A stretch of DNA of 64,000 bases from Flavobacterium sp. J27 (GCF_004303025.1 NZ_PJQW01000004.1:7183-71182), one strand, 5' to 3'. Shown: positions 8,505 to 18,280, counted from the first letter of the stretch. Translations and numbers: made by a program. The notes: generated by a model not told the origin, from the letters alone.

Positions 8505-8848
8505 AGTTTTGGGTTATTTTTTGTTCCTTATGGTCTTGAACGTTTATGCGACCTTTAGCATCTTAAAAAAATCTATATTATTGGTCTTAATGATCTTATT
8601 ATAAAATACTTATGTAAATATATAATTAGGAAATAAAAAAAGTTTACAAGTTATTTGCCGATTTTGTTAAACTTTCAATGTATGTTTGTTTATATCGACA
8701 AAAGGTTGTTTTTGTGTTAATACAATGTTAAAATTAACATAAAACAATATGTTAAAAGATTTTTATATGATTTTATAAAATAGTTTATAAAACTATATAA
8801 GACGGTTATTTTTATAGTTTGTATTATCTTTGTAACAAGATTTTTGTT
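8505..8848. other. Intergenic between divergent genes: leader block and spacer
   Basis: About 8521-8565 holds the conserved leader block of the minus-strand gene (on the minus strand, GGTCGCATAAACGTTCAAGACC). TATCGACAAAAGGTTGTTT near 8694 repeats the element near 7950. The right end contains the -7 box of the cysteine desulfurase gene. Nothing else could be supported. Confidence 0.5.
8825..8832 (+). promoter_or_regulatory. -7 box (TATCTTTG) that fixes the desulfurase start
   Basis: TATCTTTG lies at 8825-8832. An upstream in-frame ATG at 8819 would precede the transcription start, so translation must begin at ATG 8849. Confidence 0.55.
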
Positions 8849-9970
8849 ATGAAAAAAGTGTATTTTGATAATGCTGCTACAACAGCTTTAAGAGAAGAAG
8901 TGATTCATGAAATGACATCCGTTTTGATTGAAAATTTTGGAAATCCTTCTTCTACACATAGTTTTGGTAGAAATGCTAAAAATATTTTAGAATCTTCTAG
9001 AAAAATAATTGCAAAACACTTGTATGCTTTGGCTTCAGAAATAATTTTTACTTCTAGTGCAACTGAAGCTACCAATTGGATTTTAAGAAGTGCAGTTAAG
9101 GATTTAGGGGTAAAACATATAATTACCTCTAAAATAGAACATCATGCAACGTTGCATACGGTTTTAGTTTTGGAGAAAGAGTATAATGTAAAGGTCTCTT
9201 ATTTGCCTATTTTAGAAGATGGAAATTTAGATATCGCTTTTTTGAATGGTTTTTTAGAAGATGATGAGAAAACCATAGTGTCTTTAATGCATGTGAATAA
9301 TGAGACAGGAGAAATTCTTCCTATTGATCAAGTAAGTAAAATATGTCAAGAAAAAAAAGCTTATTTTCATTGTGACGCAGTACAGTCAATAGGAAAAATG
9401 CCCTTAGATGTGAATTTGTTAGGAGCTGATTTTATAGTAGGTACGGCACATAAATTTCATGGTCCAAAAGGGATTGGTTTTGCTTATATAAAAAAGAATA
9501 CTATTCTACAACCGTTATTATATGGTGGTGAACAGGAAAAAGGTTTTAGAGCAGGAACAGAAGCGGTCCATCAAGTCTCTGGCATGGCTAAAGCATTAGA
9601 ATTGGCTTACATCAATCTAAACGAAGAACGAGCTTATATTGAAAGTTTAAAAAAATATTGTACAGAAAGTTTGAAAAAAGCTTTTCCAGATAGTAAAATC
9701 ATTGGTTTGAATACTTTTTATAATATGATGAACGTGGTGTTGCCATTAGACCCCAATAAAACAGCCATGTTACTTTTTTCTTTAGATATGAAAGGAATAG
9801 CTGTATCAAGAGGTAGTGCTTGCCAAAGTGGAAGTAATAAACCATCTCATGTTTTAGCTGCATTTTTATCACCTGAAGAACAATTAAAACCCAATATTAG
9901 AATTTCGTTTAGTCATTGGAATACAAAAGAGGAAATTGACTATTTGGTGGAAGTTTTACAAACGATATAA
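8849..9970 (+). CDS. Cysteine desulfurase (NifS/IscS-type)
   Basis: This 373-residue class V PLP enzyme begins MKKVYFDNAATTALREEV, the canonical start of NifS/IscS-type desulfurases. It removes sulfur from cysteine (giving alanine and a persulfide) for Fe-S clusters or tRNA thiolation. Visible are FTSSATEATNW, HVNNETGEILPI, FHCDAVQSIGK (PLP Asp), VGTAHKFHGPKGIGF with Schiff-base Lys202, RAGTEAVHQV, and the catalytic loop SRGSACQSGSNKPSHVL with Cys325. The Cys loop is group-I-like. No Fe-S scaffold gene lies nearby, so it stands apart from a suf/isc operon. The ATG at 8849 is chosen because the first in-frame ATG lies upstream of the -7 box. A terminator follows directly. Confidence 0.92.
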   Translation: MKKVYFDNAATTALREEVIHEMTSVLIENFGNPSSTHSFGRNAKNILESSRKIIAKHLYALASEIIFTSSATEATNWILRSAVKDLGVKHIITSKIEHHATLHTVLVLEKEYNVKVSYLPILEDGNLDIAFLNGFLEDDEKTIVSLMHVNNETGEILPIDQVSKICQEKKAYFHCDAVQSIGKMPLDVNLLGADFIVGTAHKFHGPKGIGFAYIKKNTILQPLLYGGEQEKGFRAGTEAVHQVSGMAKALELAYINLNEERAYIESLKKYCTESLKKAFPDSKIIGLNTFYNMMNVVLPLDPNKTAMLLFSLDMKGIAVSRGSACQSGSNKPSHVLAAFLSPEEQLKPNIRISFSHWNTKEEIDYLVEVLQTI

Positions 9971-9974
9971 AAAT

Positions 9975-10002
9975 AAAAGGAGATTCGGTGAATCTCCTTT
10001 TT
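9975..10002. terminator. Terminator between convergent desulfurase and dehydrogenase genes
   Basis: AAAAGGAGATTC and GAATCTCCTTTT form a perfect 12-bp stem with a 3-base loop and T/A tracts on both sides. It could serve both genes. Confidence 0.85.
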
Positions 10003-10022
10003 GTGTTTCTTTTATATTAATA

Positions 10023-12428
10023 TTAGAATAAATCTGGATATTTTGAAGGGTAAGCTTCCGACATAATTTTGTATACCTTTTCATATATATCTTCAGCGCT
10101 TGGTTTTGAAAAATAGTCTCCATCAGTACCGTATGCTGGTCGGTGAGCTTGTGCTGTTAAGGTTTGTGGCTCACTATCTAAATGGAAGAAACCTTTTTGC
10201 TTTTCAATTATTTCTTGAAGAATATAGGCACTTGCACCTCCTGGTACATCTTCATCAATTACTAATAAGCGATTTGTTTTGGCTAAGCTTTTTACAATAT
10301 CTTGATTAATATCAAAAGGAAGTAAAGACTGTATGTCAATAATTTCGATGTCAATGCCTGCTTCAAGTAGCTCTTTTGCCGCTTGTTCTACTAATCGTAG
10401 TGTAGAACCATAAGAAACAACAGTAAGGTCTTTTCCTTCTTTAATTGTTTCAACTACTCCAATAGGCGTTTTAAACTCACCGATGTTGGTTGGTTTTTTC
10501 TCTTTTAAACGATACCCATTCAAACATTCTATTAATAAAGCAGGTTCATCTGTTTCTAGAAGTGTATTATAGAAACCAGCCGCTTTAGTCATGTTTCTAG
10601 GTACTAAAACATGAATTCCTCTGACAGCATTGATAATCATTCCCATTGGTGATCCTGCATGCCAAATACCTTCTAAGCGATGACCACGTGTTCTAATGAT
10701 TAAAGGTGCTTTTTGTTTTCCATGCGTTCTGTATTGTAAAGTGGCTAAATCATCACTCATGATTTGAATAGCATACAATAAATAATCTAAATATTGAATT
10801 TCTGCAATAGGGCGTAATCCTCGCATGGCTAAACCAATACCTTGACCAAGAATGGTAGCTTCACGAATTCCAGTATCGGCAACTCGTAATTCACCATATT
10901 TTTCTTGCATGCCTTCTAAGCCTTGATTAACATCACCAATGTTTCCAGTATCTTCACCGAAAATAAGTGTTTCCGGATATTTGGAAAATAAATAATCAAA
11001 ATTATCTCTTAAAATCAAACGTGCATCAATATCTTCACTAGTTTCATCATAAGCAGGTAAAACTTCTTTTACATTAAATACATTTTTTTCAGATTCAGAA
11101 TATAAATGCGAACTGAATTTTGGTTGTATTTTTTTAGAATATGTTGTAATCCAATTGGCTAAAATAGATTTTCCTTCTTCTTTAATAATCAAACGAAGTA
11201 CTTTTCTAGCTGTTGTTAAAATATCTTTCCTGATAGGTTCTTTTATAGAAGCTAAATCATTAGCATGTTTTTCTATAAAAACTTTATTAGCGCTCGTTTT
11301 TGCAATATCTTGTAATAGGATTACTAATTCTTGTAATTCATTTTTAATAGGATTGTTGTAAGCTGCCCAAGCTGCTTTTTTTCCTTCTAAAACTGCTTTT
11401 TTACACGTTGAATTAATTTCGTCTATTTCTTCTTCGGTAGCAATATTATTGCTAATCATCCAAAGTTTCATTTGTTCGATACAGTCAAATTCCTTTTCCC
11501 AATCTAAGCGTTCTCGACTTTTGTATCTTTCATGACTACCAGAAGTTGAATGACCTTGAGGTTGTGTTAATTCATCCACGTGTATTAAAACGGGTATGTG
11601 TTCTTCTCTAGCTATTTTAGCTGCTTTTTCATATACATCTACTAGTGCTGGATAGTCCCAACCTTTAACACGAATAATTTCGTATCCTTTGTTTTCTTCA
11701 TCTCTTTGAAAACCTTTTAAGATTTCAGAAATATTTTCTTTAGTAGTTTGGTATTTAGCGTGAACTGAAATTCCATATTCATCATCCCACACACTCATTA
11801 CCATTGGTACTTGTAAAACCCCAGCAGCATTTATTGTTTCAAAAAATAAGCCTTCAGAGGTAGATGCATTTCCGATGGTTCCCCAAGCTATTTCATTTCC
11901 TGAAATAGAAAAATTAGTATGGTTTTCAAGTTCTTTTACATTTCTGAATATTTTTGATGCTTGTGCTAATCCTAATAAACGTGGCATTTGCCCAGCAGTA
12001 GGAGAGATGTCTGCACTAGAATTTTTTTGCTGGGTAAGATTTTTCCAATTCCCATTTTTATCTAAACTATGTGTAGCGAAATGTCCTCCCATTTGTCTTC
12101 CAGCACTCATTGGATCAAAATCAATATCGGTATGACCATACAGACCAGCAAAAAATTGCTCAATAGTAAGTTCATTAATGGCCATCATGAAGGTTTGATC
12201 ACGGTAATAACCAGATCTAAAGTCTCCATTTTTAAAAGCTTTAGCCATAGCAAGTTGAGGTACTTCTTTGCCGTCTCCAAAAATACCAAACTTAGCTTTT
12301 CCAGTAAGAACCTCACGTCTCCCTAACAAACTACATTCTCTACTGATTACAGCAGTCTTATAGTCTTTAAGTACTTCAGTTTTAAAATCTTGGAAAGATA
12401 AAGTTTCTTTTGTGACAGAATTACTCAT
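10023..12428 (-). CDS. Fused E1-alpha/beta 2-oxoacid dehydrogenase (branched-chain type)
   Basis: This 801-residue thiamine-diphosphate enzyme carries both halves of a heterotetrameric E1 in one chain. The alpha half (about 1-330) has REVLTGKAKFGIFGDGKE, GRQMGGHF, a ThDP-type segment GNASTSEGLFFETINAAG ending WDDEYGISV, and HSTSGSHERYKSRERLDWE, the phosphorylation-loop region. The beta half (about 450-801) has FGEDTGNIGDVNQGLEGMQ, ATILGQGIGLAMRGLRPIAE, RTRGHRLEGIWHAGSPMG and VIDEDVPGGASAYILQE. It should decarboxylate a 2-oxoacid (branched-chain oxoacid or pyruvate) and pass the acyl group to a lipoyl E2. This fused form is common in Bacteroidota, where E2/E3 genes lie elsewhere; none are in this window. 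The ATG at 12428 is used because the upstream in-frame ATG (12464) precedes the promoter's expected start of transcription. Confidence 0.9.
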   Translation of the reverse strand: MSNSVTKETLSFQDFKTEVLKDYKTAVISRECSLLGRREVLTGKAKFGIFGDGKEVPQLAMAKAFKNGDFRSGYYRDQTFMMAINELTIEQFFAGLYGHTDIDFDPMSAGRQMGGHFATHSLDKNGNWKNLTQQKNSSADISPTAGQMPRLLGLAQASKIFRNVKELENHTNFSISGNEIAWGTIGNASTSEGLFFETINAAGVLQVPMVMSVWDDEYGISVHAKYQTTKENISEILKGFQRDEENKGYEIIRVKGWDYPALVDVYEKAAKIAREEHIPVLIHVDELTQPQGHSTSGSHERYKSRERLDWEKEFDCIEQMKLWMISNNIATEEEIDEINSTCKKAVLEGKKAAWAAYNNPIKNELQELVILLQDIAKTSANKVFIEKHANDLASIKEPIRKDILTTARKVLRLIIKEEGKSILANWITTYSKKIQPKFSSHLYSESEKNVFNVKEVLPAYDETSEDIDARLILRDNFDYLFSKYPETLIFGEDTGNIGDVNQGLEGMQEKYGELRVADTGIREATILGQGIGLAMRGLRPIAEIQYLDYLLYAIQIMSDDLATLQYRTHGKQKAPLIIRTRGHRLEGIWHAGSPMGMIINAVRGIHVLVPRNMTKAAGFYNTLLETDEPALLIECLNGYRLKEKKPTNIGEFKTPIGVVETIKEGKDLTVVSYGSTLRLVEQAAKELLEAGIDIEIIDIQSLLPFDINQDIVKSLAKTNRLLVIDEDVPGGASAYILQEIIEKQKGFFHLDSEPQTLTAQAHRPAYGTDGDYFSKPSAEDIYEKVYKIMSEAYPSKYPDLF

Positions 12429-12451
12429 AAGTATTAATTTTGATGTTGCCA

Positions 12452-12482
12452 CAAATATAGTCAAATACTAGGGAAAAAGCAA
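12452..12482 (-). promoter_or_regulatory. Consensus promoter of the E1 dehydrogenase gene
   Basis: On the minus strand TTG (12482-12480) is followed after 20 bases by TATATTTG (12459-12452). This fits the flavobacterial consensus and puts the transcription start near 12446, upstream of the ATG at 12428. Confidence 0.6.
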
Positions 12483-12605
12483 TAGGAGGGGTCTTTAAAT
12501 ATTAATAATTATTACTAATATATTCAAATTAATATAAATATTGTATTTATTAGGTGTTTTAATGCTGTTTTATTGAAAAATGTTTAAAAAATCAAAAAAA
12601 TGTTA

Positions 12606-15431
12606 TTAAAACCATTTTCTGGTAAATAATGAAACAAGTGTTTTAGGACTAATAGTAATTAGAAATCGAATTTTTTCATGATAGTTTTTATCATTTAATT
12701 CAAAACCATTAGAAGACTGAACTGGTAAAAACAATTCAAAATAGTCAGGCACTAAGTTTAAATGTATTCCTGAATCGTAGAGAAATTGAGTAGGTTGAAA
12801 ATGATTTTTAAGTAACCCAACATCACCATAAACTTGTATCCAATTCCAAATATTTACCGATCCATTTATGGTAGTCATCCAATTGTTTGCATAACGAGTG
12901 TCTAATTTCGATTTAAAGCCTCCTTCTGAATAGACAAATTGCTGACTAAAAAGACCTGTAGATTCACTTCTACCTAATAAATTAGTTTGAAATGTAAGAT
13001 CAACGGGTTTGTCTAATCCAAAGCTATATAAATTGTTCTCTTTGTTTGAATAGATAAATTTTCCTGCAAAAAGTCTAAGACTTATTTGTCTATTATTTTC
13101 AAATAATTTTCGATAATTAATTACTGTTGTTACATTTCCAAATGAATTTGAAATTTGTACTTGATTGGATAGATTAAAAACTTTTGTAATCTCGGATTGG
13201 AAATTTCCATAGGAAGCGCTAAATACAGAAAATCGTGAAGCTTCGGTGTTTATAGCTAAATTTTTAGTTCCTTCTCTGTCTATAAATATCTCTTTAATTT
13301 GTATGTATTCTGTTTTGTTAGTTCTTAAGTTTCGATCTCTAAAAATAAATTGCACAGAAGGTATTATTCTTGTATATTTTGTATTAGGAGCATAATGTGA
13401 TTGGTTTCCGCTTAATCCATAAATAATACGGTATAACTTACTATCATCTCTAACATAATCGTCTACAATTGCAGAAAAATTACCAATTATTTTTCCAGTA
13501 TTGGTAGAATAAAATGGTGCAACACTAAAATTAAATGGTTTGTTTAATATAGATTTGTTATTAAAACGAACACCGAAGGCGATACCATCATATAGATTAA
13601 ACTCAAATTCTGGCATGTAAAAGAGTTGGTTGTAATTAGGTTCTTCTAAATCTTTATAGAAATTCAATTTTAAGGGCCTATGATTAAAGAAAAATCCTTT
13701 TAACGATTTCCAATTGTTTCTTAAACTATATTCTGGGACTTCGTTTTGGTAATTTAAAACTAGTTTTGTTGCCTCATTTCTTGGTAAAACAAAAGTAGTA
13801 TCTGTTTTAATGTTTTCTAGCCATTGCTTATTTATAATGCTGTCATTTTTAAGTTGGTATAACGAAATGGGAACATTAGTTTTAGTCTTGTTTTTAATAG
13901 TAACATAAACACTATCTTTCTGTTTTTTAATTTTAGATATTTTATAGTCAATAATTTCTCTACTATCTACAAGTGTTGTAAAAAACCAATCTAAATTTTT
14001 ATCTGTTTTGCTTTCTAAAAGCATTTTAAAATCGGTTGCATTGGTTTGGTTGGTTTCATTTAAGGCTAAAAATTCTTTGATGGTATTAGCTACAATTTCT
14101 TTACCTAAATAGGAATTTAAATAGTTTAAACTTAATCCTGCTTTGTATTTATTTGCAATTTGCTCGTTAAATTTAATTAAATTGTTTTTGTACTCAGTTA
14201 ACGGTTGGTCGAGGTTTTTTCTAGCCATTAACATGTACAAATAATTATACTGTTGATTGAAATCTAGATTAATGAAATGATAAGATTTTAAAAGTTTAAT
14301 TTTAGACAAATTTCCTGTCATTTTTATTTCAGGATGATAAGTATCAATATATTGCATCATAATGAAAACCTGAATACCATCTGCAATCCATTGATTTTTT
14401 CTAGGATTTAATTGTAGATTTTCTTTGAGATAATTATTTGTATAGGTTTTCAAAAACATCAATTCAAACATAAACTCATCTGAAAAAGGGCTTAAAAAAG
14501 AAGGCAATTGATTTAAACCATAGAAAGGTTGACGATTATAATCTTCTTTGGATACCAATATTTTTTTAAAAGAAGAGTTTCCCGTTTTTTCCGCAACAAA
14601 ATGAGTGATTTTATCTATAATAATTGCTTTGTTAATATCTTCTATTTTGGTTTCCAAATTGGTAACTACTTCTCCTAATTCATTTTTGTAATGTGTAAAC
14701 TCTTTTTTAGGGGTAATGCATAAGGTAAAATCGGTTCTGTTTTCTCCATGAAAAGTATAGGTGTCAAAATTAGGATTAGAAACAACGGTATTAGCCTCTA
14801 AAAATAAATCGGAAGCAATGGCATTATTTTTAGGAATTTCTATTTCTAAATTGTAATTGGTTGGTGCATTAGAAATATCGTCTAAATTTTCATTGCTATA
14901 GCTTACAAACTTTTTGTCTTCAAATCGAGCAGGAGACAGAAACCAATTTTTTAAATAGAACTTACCTTCATTGGTAAAACCATATTTTGTAAAACGGTCA
15001 TTAGGAATTTTTACTTTATAAGACAAAAAAAGCGTTATACTTTCGCTAGGTAATAAAGGAGTATTTAAATTAAGTTCTAAAAGATCGACATGGTCTTGAG
15101 GTCTTTTCCAAGCTATATTTGAAAAATTACTTTCTTTAATACTTATAATTTCAGTATACCCTCGATCTTCTTCTTTAGCTAAATGAAATGCTCTAATATA
15201 TTCATCCGAAAAGCGTTTAGCCAATGGTGAGTTTTTACTAGAAAAAGCATTATTCCAGTCGTTTAAAACAATTTCTTGAAGCGTAGTGTTGCTAGAATTT
15301 ATATAGGTCAATTCTTGTTGAACAGAAAGAGTTTTGTCTTCTTGGTTTACTCGAACACTAATTTTAGAATTATGTTGAGAAAAACAGAGACACGAGCAGA
15401 GAAGTAATAATAGTAAACCCCTAATCTTCAA
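12606..15431 (-). CDS. M1-peptidase-like protein lacking HEXXH, with C-terminal outer-membrane barrel
   Basis: This 941-residue protein has a signal peptide (MKIRGLLLLLLCSCLCFSQH). The first ~200 residues resemble the beta-sandwich N-terminal domain of M1 (gluzincin) aminopeptidases ('QELTYINSSNTTLQEIVLNDWNN'). The central helical region follows the M1 catalytic layout, ending in QWIADGIQVFIMMQY where active enzymes have a WLNEG-type helix, but no HEXXH is present; the aligned segment reads FELMFLKTYTNNY. From about 600 the sequence changes to amphipathic strands with turn residues and ends in RKWF, the terminal aromatic expected of an outer-membrane barrel. It is therefore probably an outer-membrane protein with a pseudopeptidase domain. 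It is conserved in flavobacteria as a 'metallopeptidase' by family name; activity is doubtful here. Confidence 0.7.
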   Translation of the reverse strand: MKIRGLLLLLLCSCLCFSQHNSKISVRVNQEDKTLSVQQELTYINSSNTTLQEIVLNDWNNAFSSKNSPLAKRFSDEYIRAFHLAKEEDRGYTEIISIKESNFSNIAWKRPQDHVDLLELNLNTPLLPSESITLFLSYKVKIPNDRFTKYGFTNEGKFYLKNWFLSPARFEDKKFVSYSNENLDDISNAPTNYNLEIEIPKNNAIASDLFLEANTVVSNPNFDTYTFHGENRTDFTLCITPKKEFTHYKNELGEVVTNLETKIEDINKAIIIDKITHFVAEKTGNSSFKKILVSKEDYNRQPFYGLNQLPSFLSPFSDEFMFELMFLKTYTNNYLKENLQLNPRKNQWIADGIQVFIMMQYIDTYHPEIKMTGNLSKIKLLKSYHFINLDFNQQYNYLYMLMARKNLDQPLTEYKNNLIKFNEQIANKYKAGLSLNYLNSYLGKEIVANTIKEFLALNETNQTNATDFKMLLESKTDKNLDWFFTTLVDSREIIDYKISKIKKQKDSVYVTIKNKTKTNVPISLYQLKNDSIINKQWLENIKTDTTFVLPRNEATKLVLNYQNEVPEYSLRNNWKSLKGFFFNHRPLKLNFYKDLEEPNYNQLFYMPEFEFNLYDGIAFGVRFNNKSILNKPFNFSVAPFYSTNTGKIIGNFSAIVDDYVRDDSKLYRIIYGLSGNQSHYAPNTKYTRIIPSVQFIFRDRNLRTNKTEYIQIKEIFIDREGTKNLAINTEASRFSVFSASYGNFQSEITKVFNLSNQVQISNSFGNVTTVINYRKLFENNRQISLRLFAGKFIYSNKENNLYSFGLDKPVDLTFQTNLLGRSESTGLFSQQFVYSEGGFKSKLDTRYANNWMTTINGSVNIWNWIQVYGDVGLLKNHFQPTQFLYDSGIHLNLVPDYFELFLPVQSSNGFELNDKNYHEKIRFLITISPKTLVSLFTRKWF

Positions 15432-15577
15432 AGTATTTTTATTAAAAGATTACAATTTTAATAAAAAGTTGCGTCATTTTGTAGGTTTTACCCTTAAAAT
15501 CTGCTTAGAATTTTGCAAAAAAGGCTTAATGTTAATAAAATCAAATGTTTATGATTAAGTAAGTTAATCTTAATGCC

Positions 15578-15585
15578 TACATTTG
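15578..15585 (+). promoter_or_regulatory. -7 box (TACATTTG) that fixes the endonuclease start
   Basis: TACATTTG lies at 15578-15585, overlapping an upstream in-frame ATG at 15573. Transcription should begin near 15592, so the ATG at 15603 is the start. AAAAGAAAAAG precedes it. Confidence 0.55.
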
Positions 15586-15602
15586 TAAAAAAAAGAAAAA
15601 GT

Positions 15603-17588
15603 ATGCCTCAAAAATTACACCTTTTAATCGCTCTTTTTTTGGTTTCTGTTTGTTCTGCCCAAATTGTGATTAATGAAATCGATGCCGATACACCTAGTTC
15701 TGACCAATTAGAATTTGTGGAATTAAAGTCGGATTCTCCTAATTTTCCCTTGGATGGTTATGTTTTAGTTTTTTTTAATGGGGGAAGTTTGTCTCCCTAT
15801 TCTGGAACTTCTTGTTATTATGCTTTTGATTTAGACGGTTACACTACTGATATTAATGGAATTGCACATTTTGGAAATAGTTCTGTTAATCCAGCTCCAA
15901 TGGGTATTTTTGCAAATAATTTGGTTCAAAATGGACCAGATGTTGTGGCTTTATACCTTGGTGATGCTTCCGATTTTCAATATTCAGTTCAACCTGGAAC
16001 TCCTGCTTCTGCTACTAATTTAATAGATGCTGTTGCTTATTCAAACAATACTAATCAGCCTACCAATATGATGTCTATTTTGGGGATTACCTATTGTACC
16101 AATGAAAATGCTAATGGTTTAAAAGATTCTGAATCAGTACAAAGAAAAAATGATGGTACATACGAAGTAAAAGTAGCTACTCCAGGTGCTAATAATGATG
16201 GAACAGGTGTAGTTATAAATTATGTTACTATTTCCACTCCTGAAACGTCTTATATTGAAGGGGAAAGTTTTGTGATCACTTTTTCTACAGATACACCAGT
16301 TCAAAACGAACAATTAGTTTTTAATTACACTTTGGTAAATGGAAACTTTATGGTTAGTGATTATGGTTCTGTAAATTTAACGGTATCAATACCAGTTGGT
16401 GAAACTACTGCACAAAGAACGATTCCTATTTATGATGATACATCAGATGAAGGGGATGAAGAAATGTTAATTCAGATACAATCACTTCCTTTTGGTTATG
16501 CTTCTGCAAATAACAATGTAATTATTAGAGTATATGATAATGATTATGTAGTACAAACTTATGGAACACCATTAAACCCTACTTATGGCATAGTTACTCC
16601 TACAACTCCAGCAGGTTATTATGATAGCTTAGAAGGACTTTCTGGAGCAGCATTAAAGCAGGCTTTACAAGATATTATTGCTGATCCAAATGTAGTACAT
16701 GCTCATAATTATGGCGATATAGAATATATTTTAAAAGAATCTGATAAAAACCCATTAAACTCGAATCAAGTTTGGCAAATGTATGTTGAAAGTCCGAAAG
16801 CAATTTTAGATTATCAAACAGGTTCTAGTAATATTGGTGTTTGGAACAGGGAGCATATTTTTCCTCAATCTCGAGGCGGTTTTTCAGGAGGAACTTCTTC
16901 AACGGCTGATGGAATAAATGTATGGTTGCCTACCAATGCAGACGATATTGTGGCAGGACATGGAGATGCGCACCATATTAGAGCCGAAGATGGAGCTGAA
17001 AATTCAACTCGAAGTAATAGAGATTATGGTGTAGATTATAATGGACCATCAGGAAGTCAGGGTAGTTGGCATGGTGATGTTGCCAGAGCTTTGTTTTATA
17101 TGGCTGTTCGTTATAACGGACTTACCTTAGTGAATGGTAATCCTGCAGATAATGTAGTTGGACAAATGGGAGATTTAGCCACACTATTAACTTGGAATAC
17201 TCAAGATCCTGCTGATGATTTTGAAATGAATCGAAACAATTATATTTATACTTGGCAATTCAATAGAAATCCTTTTATAGATTATCCGTTATTAGCAGAC
17301 TATATTTTTGGTGCAAATTATGGACAACCTTGGTCTTTTGCTTTATCCAACGAAAGTTTTCAAGAGAATTTAGTTAAAGTATATCCAAATCCAGCTACAG
17401 ATTATTTGCTATTTTCCAGTATTGTAGGAAAGGCTACAGTAGTAATTTCAAATTTATCAGGACAAGTAGTACTACAGCATCAATTTGAAAATGAGTCTCG
17501 TTTACCAATTCATTTGCCAACAGGCATTTATTTAGTGAAAGTGTCAAATGAAACCGCTTCAGTGTATAAAAAAATTATAGTTAATTAA
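15603..17588 (+). CDS. Secreted endonuclease I-type nuclease with lamin-tail and T9SS domains
   Basis: This 661-residue protein begins with a signal peptide (MPQKLHLLIALFLVSVCSAQ). A lamin-tail-type domain follows ('IVINEIDADTPSSDQLEFVEL', about 20-190), then a Calx-beta-like module ('ETSYIEGESFVITFS' to 'VYDNDYV'), and an endonuclease I domain (about 330-580). The nuclease domain shows VWNREHIFPQSRGG, with the His of the EndA/Vvn-type beta-beta-alpha-metal active site, plus GDVARALFYMAVRY and the late RNPFIDYP segment. The C-terminus is a T9SS type A sorting domain ('LVKVYPNPATDYLLFSS' to 'YKKIIVN'). It should degrade extracellular DNA for nutrition or biofilm turnover. The gene is monocistronic with its own promoter and terminator. 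Confidence 0.9.
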   Translation: MPQKLHLLIALFLVSVCSAQIVINEIDADTPSSDQLEFVELKSDSPNFPLDGYVLVFFNGGSLSPYSGTSCYYAFDLDGYTTDINGIAHFGNSSVNPAPMGIFANNLVQNGPDVVALYLGDASDFQYSVQPGTPASATNLIDAVAYSNNTNQPTNMMSILGITYCTNENANGLKDSESVQRKNDGTYEVKVATPGANNDGTGVVINYVTISTPETSYIEGESFVITFSTDTPVQNEQLVFNYTLVNGNFMVSDYGSVNLTVSIPVGETTAQRTIPIYDDTSDEGDEEMLIQIQSLPFGYASANNNVIIRVYDNDYVVQTYGTPLNPTYGIVTPTTPAGYYDSLEGLSGAALKQALQDIIADPNVVHAHNYGDIEYILKESDKNPLNSNQVWQMYVESPKAILDYQTGSSNIGVWNREHIFPQSRGGFSGGTSSTADGINVWLPTNADDIVAGHGDAHHIRAEDGAENSTRSNRDYGVDYNGPSGSQGSWHGDVARALFYMAVRYNGLTLVNGNPADNVVGQMGDLATLLTWNTQDPADDFEMNRNNYIYTWQFNRNPFIDYPLLADYIFGANYGQPWSFALSNESFQENLVKVYPNPATDYLLFSSIVGKATVVISNLSGQVVLQHQFENESRLPIHLPTGIYLVKVSNETASVYKKIIVN

Positions 17589-17621
17589 GAATTAAGAAGC
17601 ATTATTATATTATAAAATAGT

Positions 17622-17644
17622 AAAGCGACTTTTTTAGTCGCTTT
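17622..17644 (+). terminator. Terminator of the endonuclease gene
   Basis: AAAGCGACT / AGTCGCTTT with a TTTTT loop and a trailing TTT. Confidence 0.8.
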
Positions 17645-17706
17645 TTTGTTACAAATTAAATTATGATTCGTCTTCTATGTGTCAATAACTATAAAAATGT
17701 AGCATT

Positions 17707-18138
17707 ATGAAAAATTTATTTTGTGTTTTAGTATTCTTATGTGGTACCAGTTTTATTTTTTCTCAATCTTTTAGCAAGTTTGAAAATAATAAAGAAGTGT
17801 CTTCTTTTGTGATTAATAAAGATTTGTTTTCAGATATAGAAATCAGTAAAAAAGGAAAAGACAAAGAAGAAAATAAAATTATAGATTTTTTAAGTAAAGT
17901 AGAATTTATAAAAGTTTTTTCTACTTCTAATGAATCTCTTAGAAAAGATATGAAAAGTGTTGCAAAGAAGTATCAAAAGAATAAAAGTTTAGAACAATTG
18001 ATGAAATTTTCTGATAAAGGTAAAGAAGCTAGCTTTTTAATGAAAACCAATCATAAAGATGAATTACAAGAATTAATGATTTTTGTAGAAGGTTCTGAGA
18101 AAAATGACAGTGTGTTAATTCTTTTTTCTCTGAGTTAA
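17707..18138 (+). CDS. DUF4252-like periplasmic protein
   Basis: This 143-residue protein has a signal peptide (MKNLFCVLVFLCGTSFIFSQ). The mature part matches what is known of DUF4252: a small alpha/beta domain with 'KFENNKEVSSFVINKDLFSDI', 'VEFIKVFSTSNESLRKDMKSV' and a C-terminal 'ELQELMIFVEGSEKNDSVLILF'. The family is common in Bacteroidota, often near ECF sigma/anti-sigma genes, but no sigma gene lies here. Function unknown. It is flanked by terminators and so transcribed alone. Confidence 0.75.
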   Translation: MKNLFCVLVFLCGTSFIFSQSFSKFENNKEVSSFVINKDLFSDIEISKKGKDKEENKIIDFLSKVEFIKVFSTSNESLRKDMKSVAKKYQKNKSLEQLMKFSDKGKEASFLMKTNHKDELQELMIFVEGSEKNDSVLILFSLS

Positions 18139-18161
18139 AATTTGATAATGAATTAGTTAAG

Positions 18162-18192
18162 AGCCTGTAATGTTTATTTACAGGCTTTTTTA
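18162..18192 (+). terminator. Terminator of the DUF4252-like gene
   Basis: AGCCTGTAA / TTACAGGCT with a short loop and TTTTTTAT tail. Nearly the same hairpin occurs at 32951. Confidence 0.85.
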
Positions 18193-18280
18193 TGAAATAA
18201 AAATAAGCTTTTAGTTCTAGAAAAATACTTTAAGCTCCTTAAAAATGTCTATTTTAGTAGTATAGAAGCCATTTACAATC

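Noticed and set aside
10023..12428. Two separate E1 genes joined by a sequencing error
   Set aside because: The frame is continuous with a normal linker, and fused E1 alpha/beta is common in Bacteroidota.
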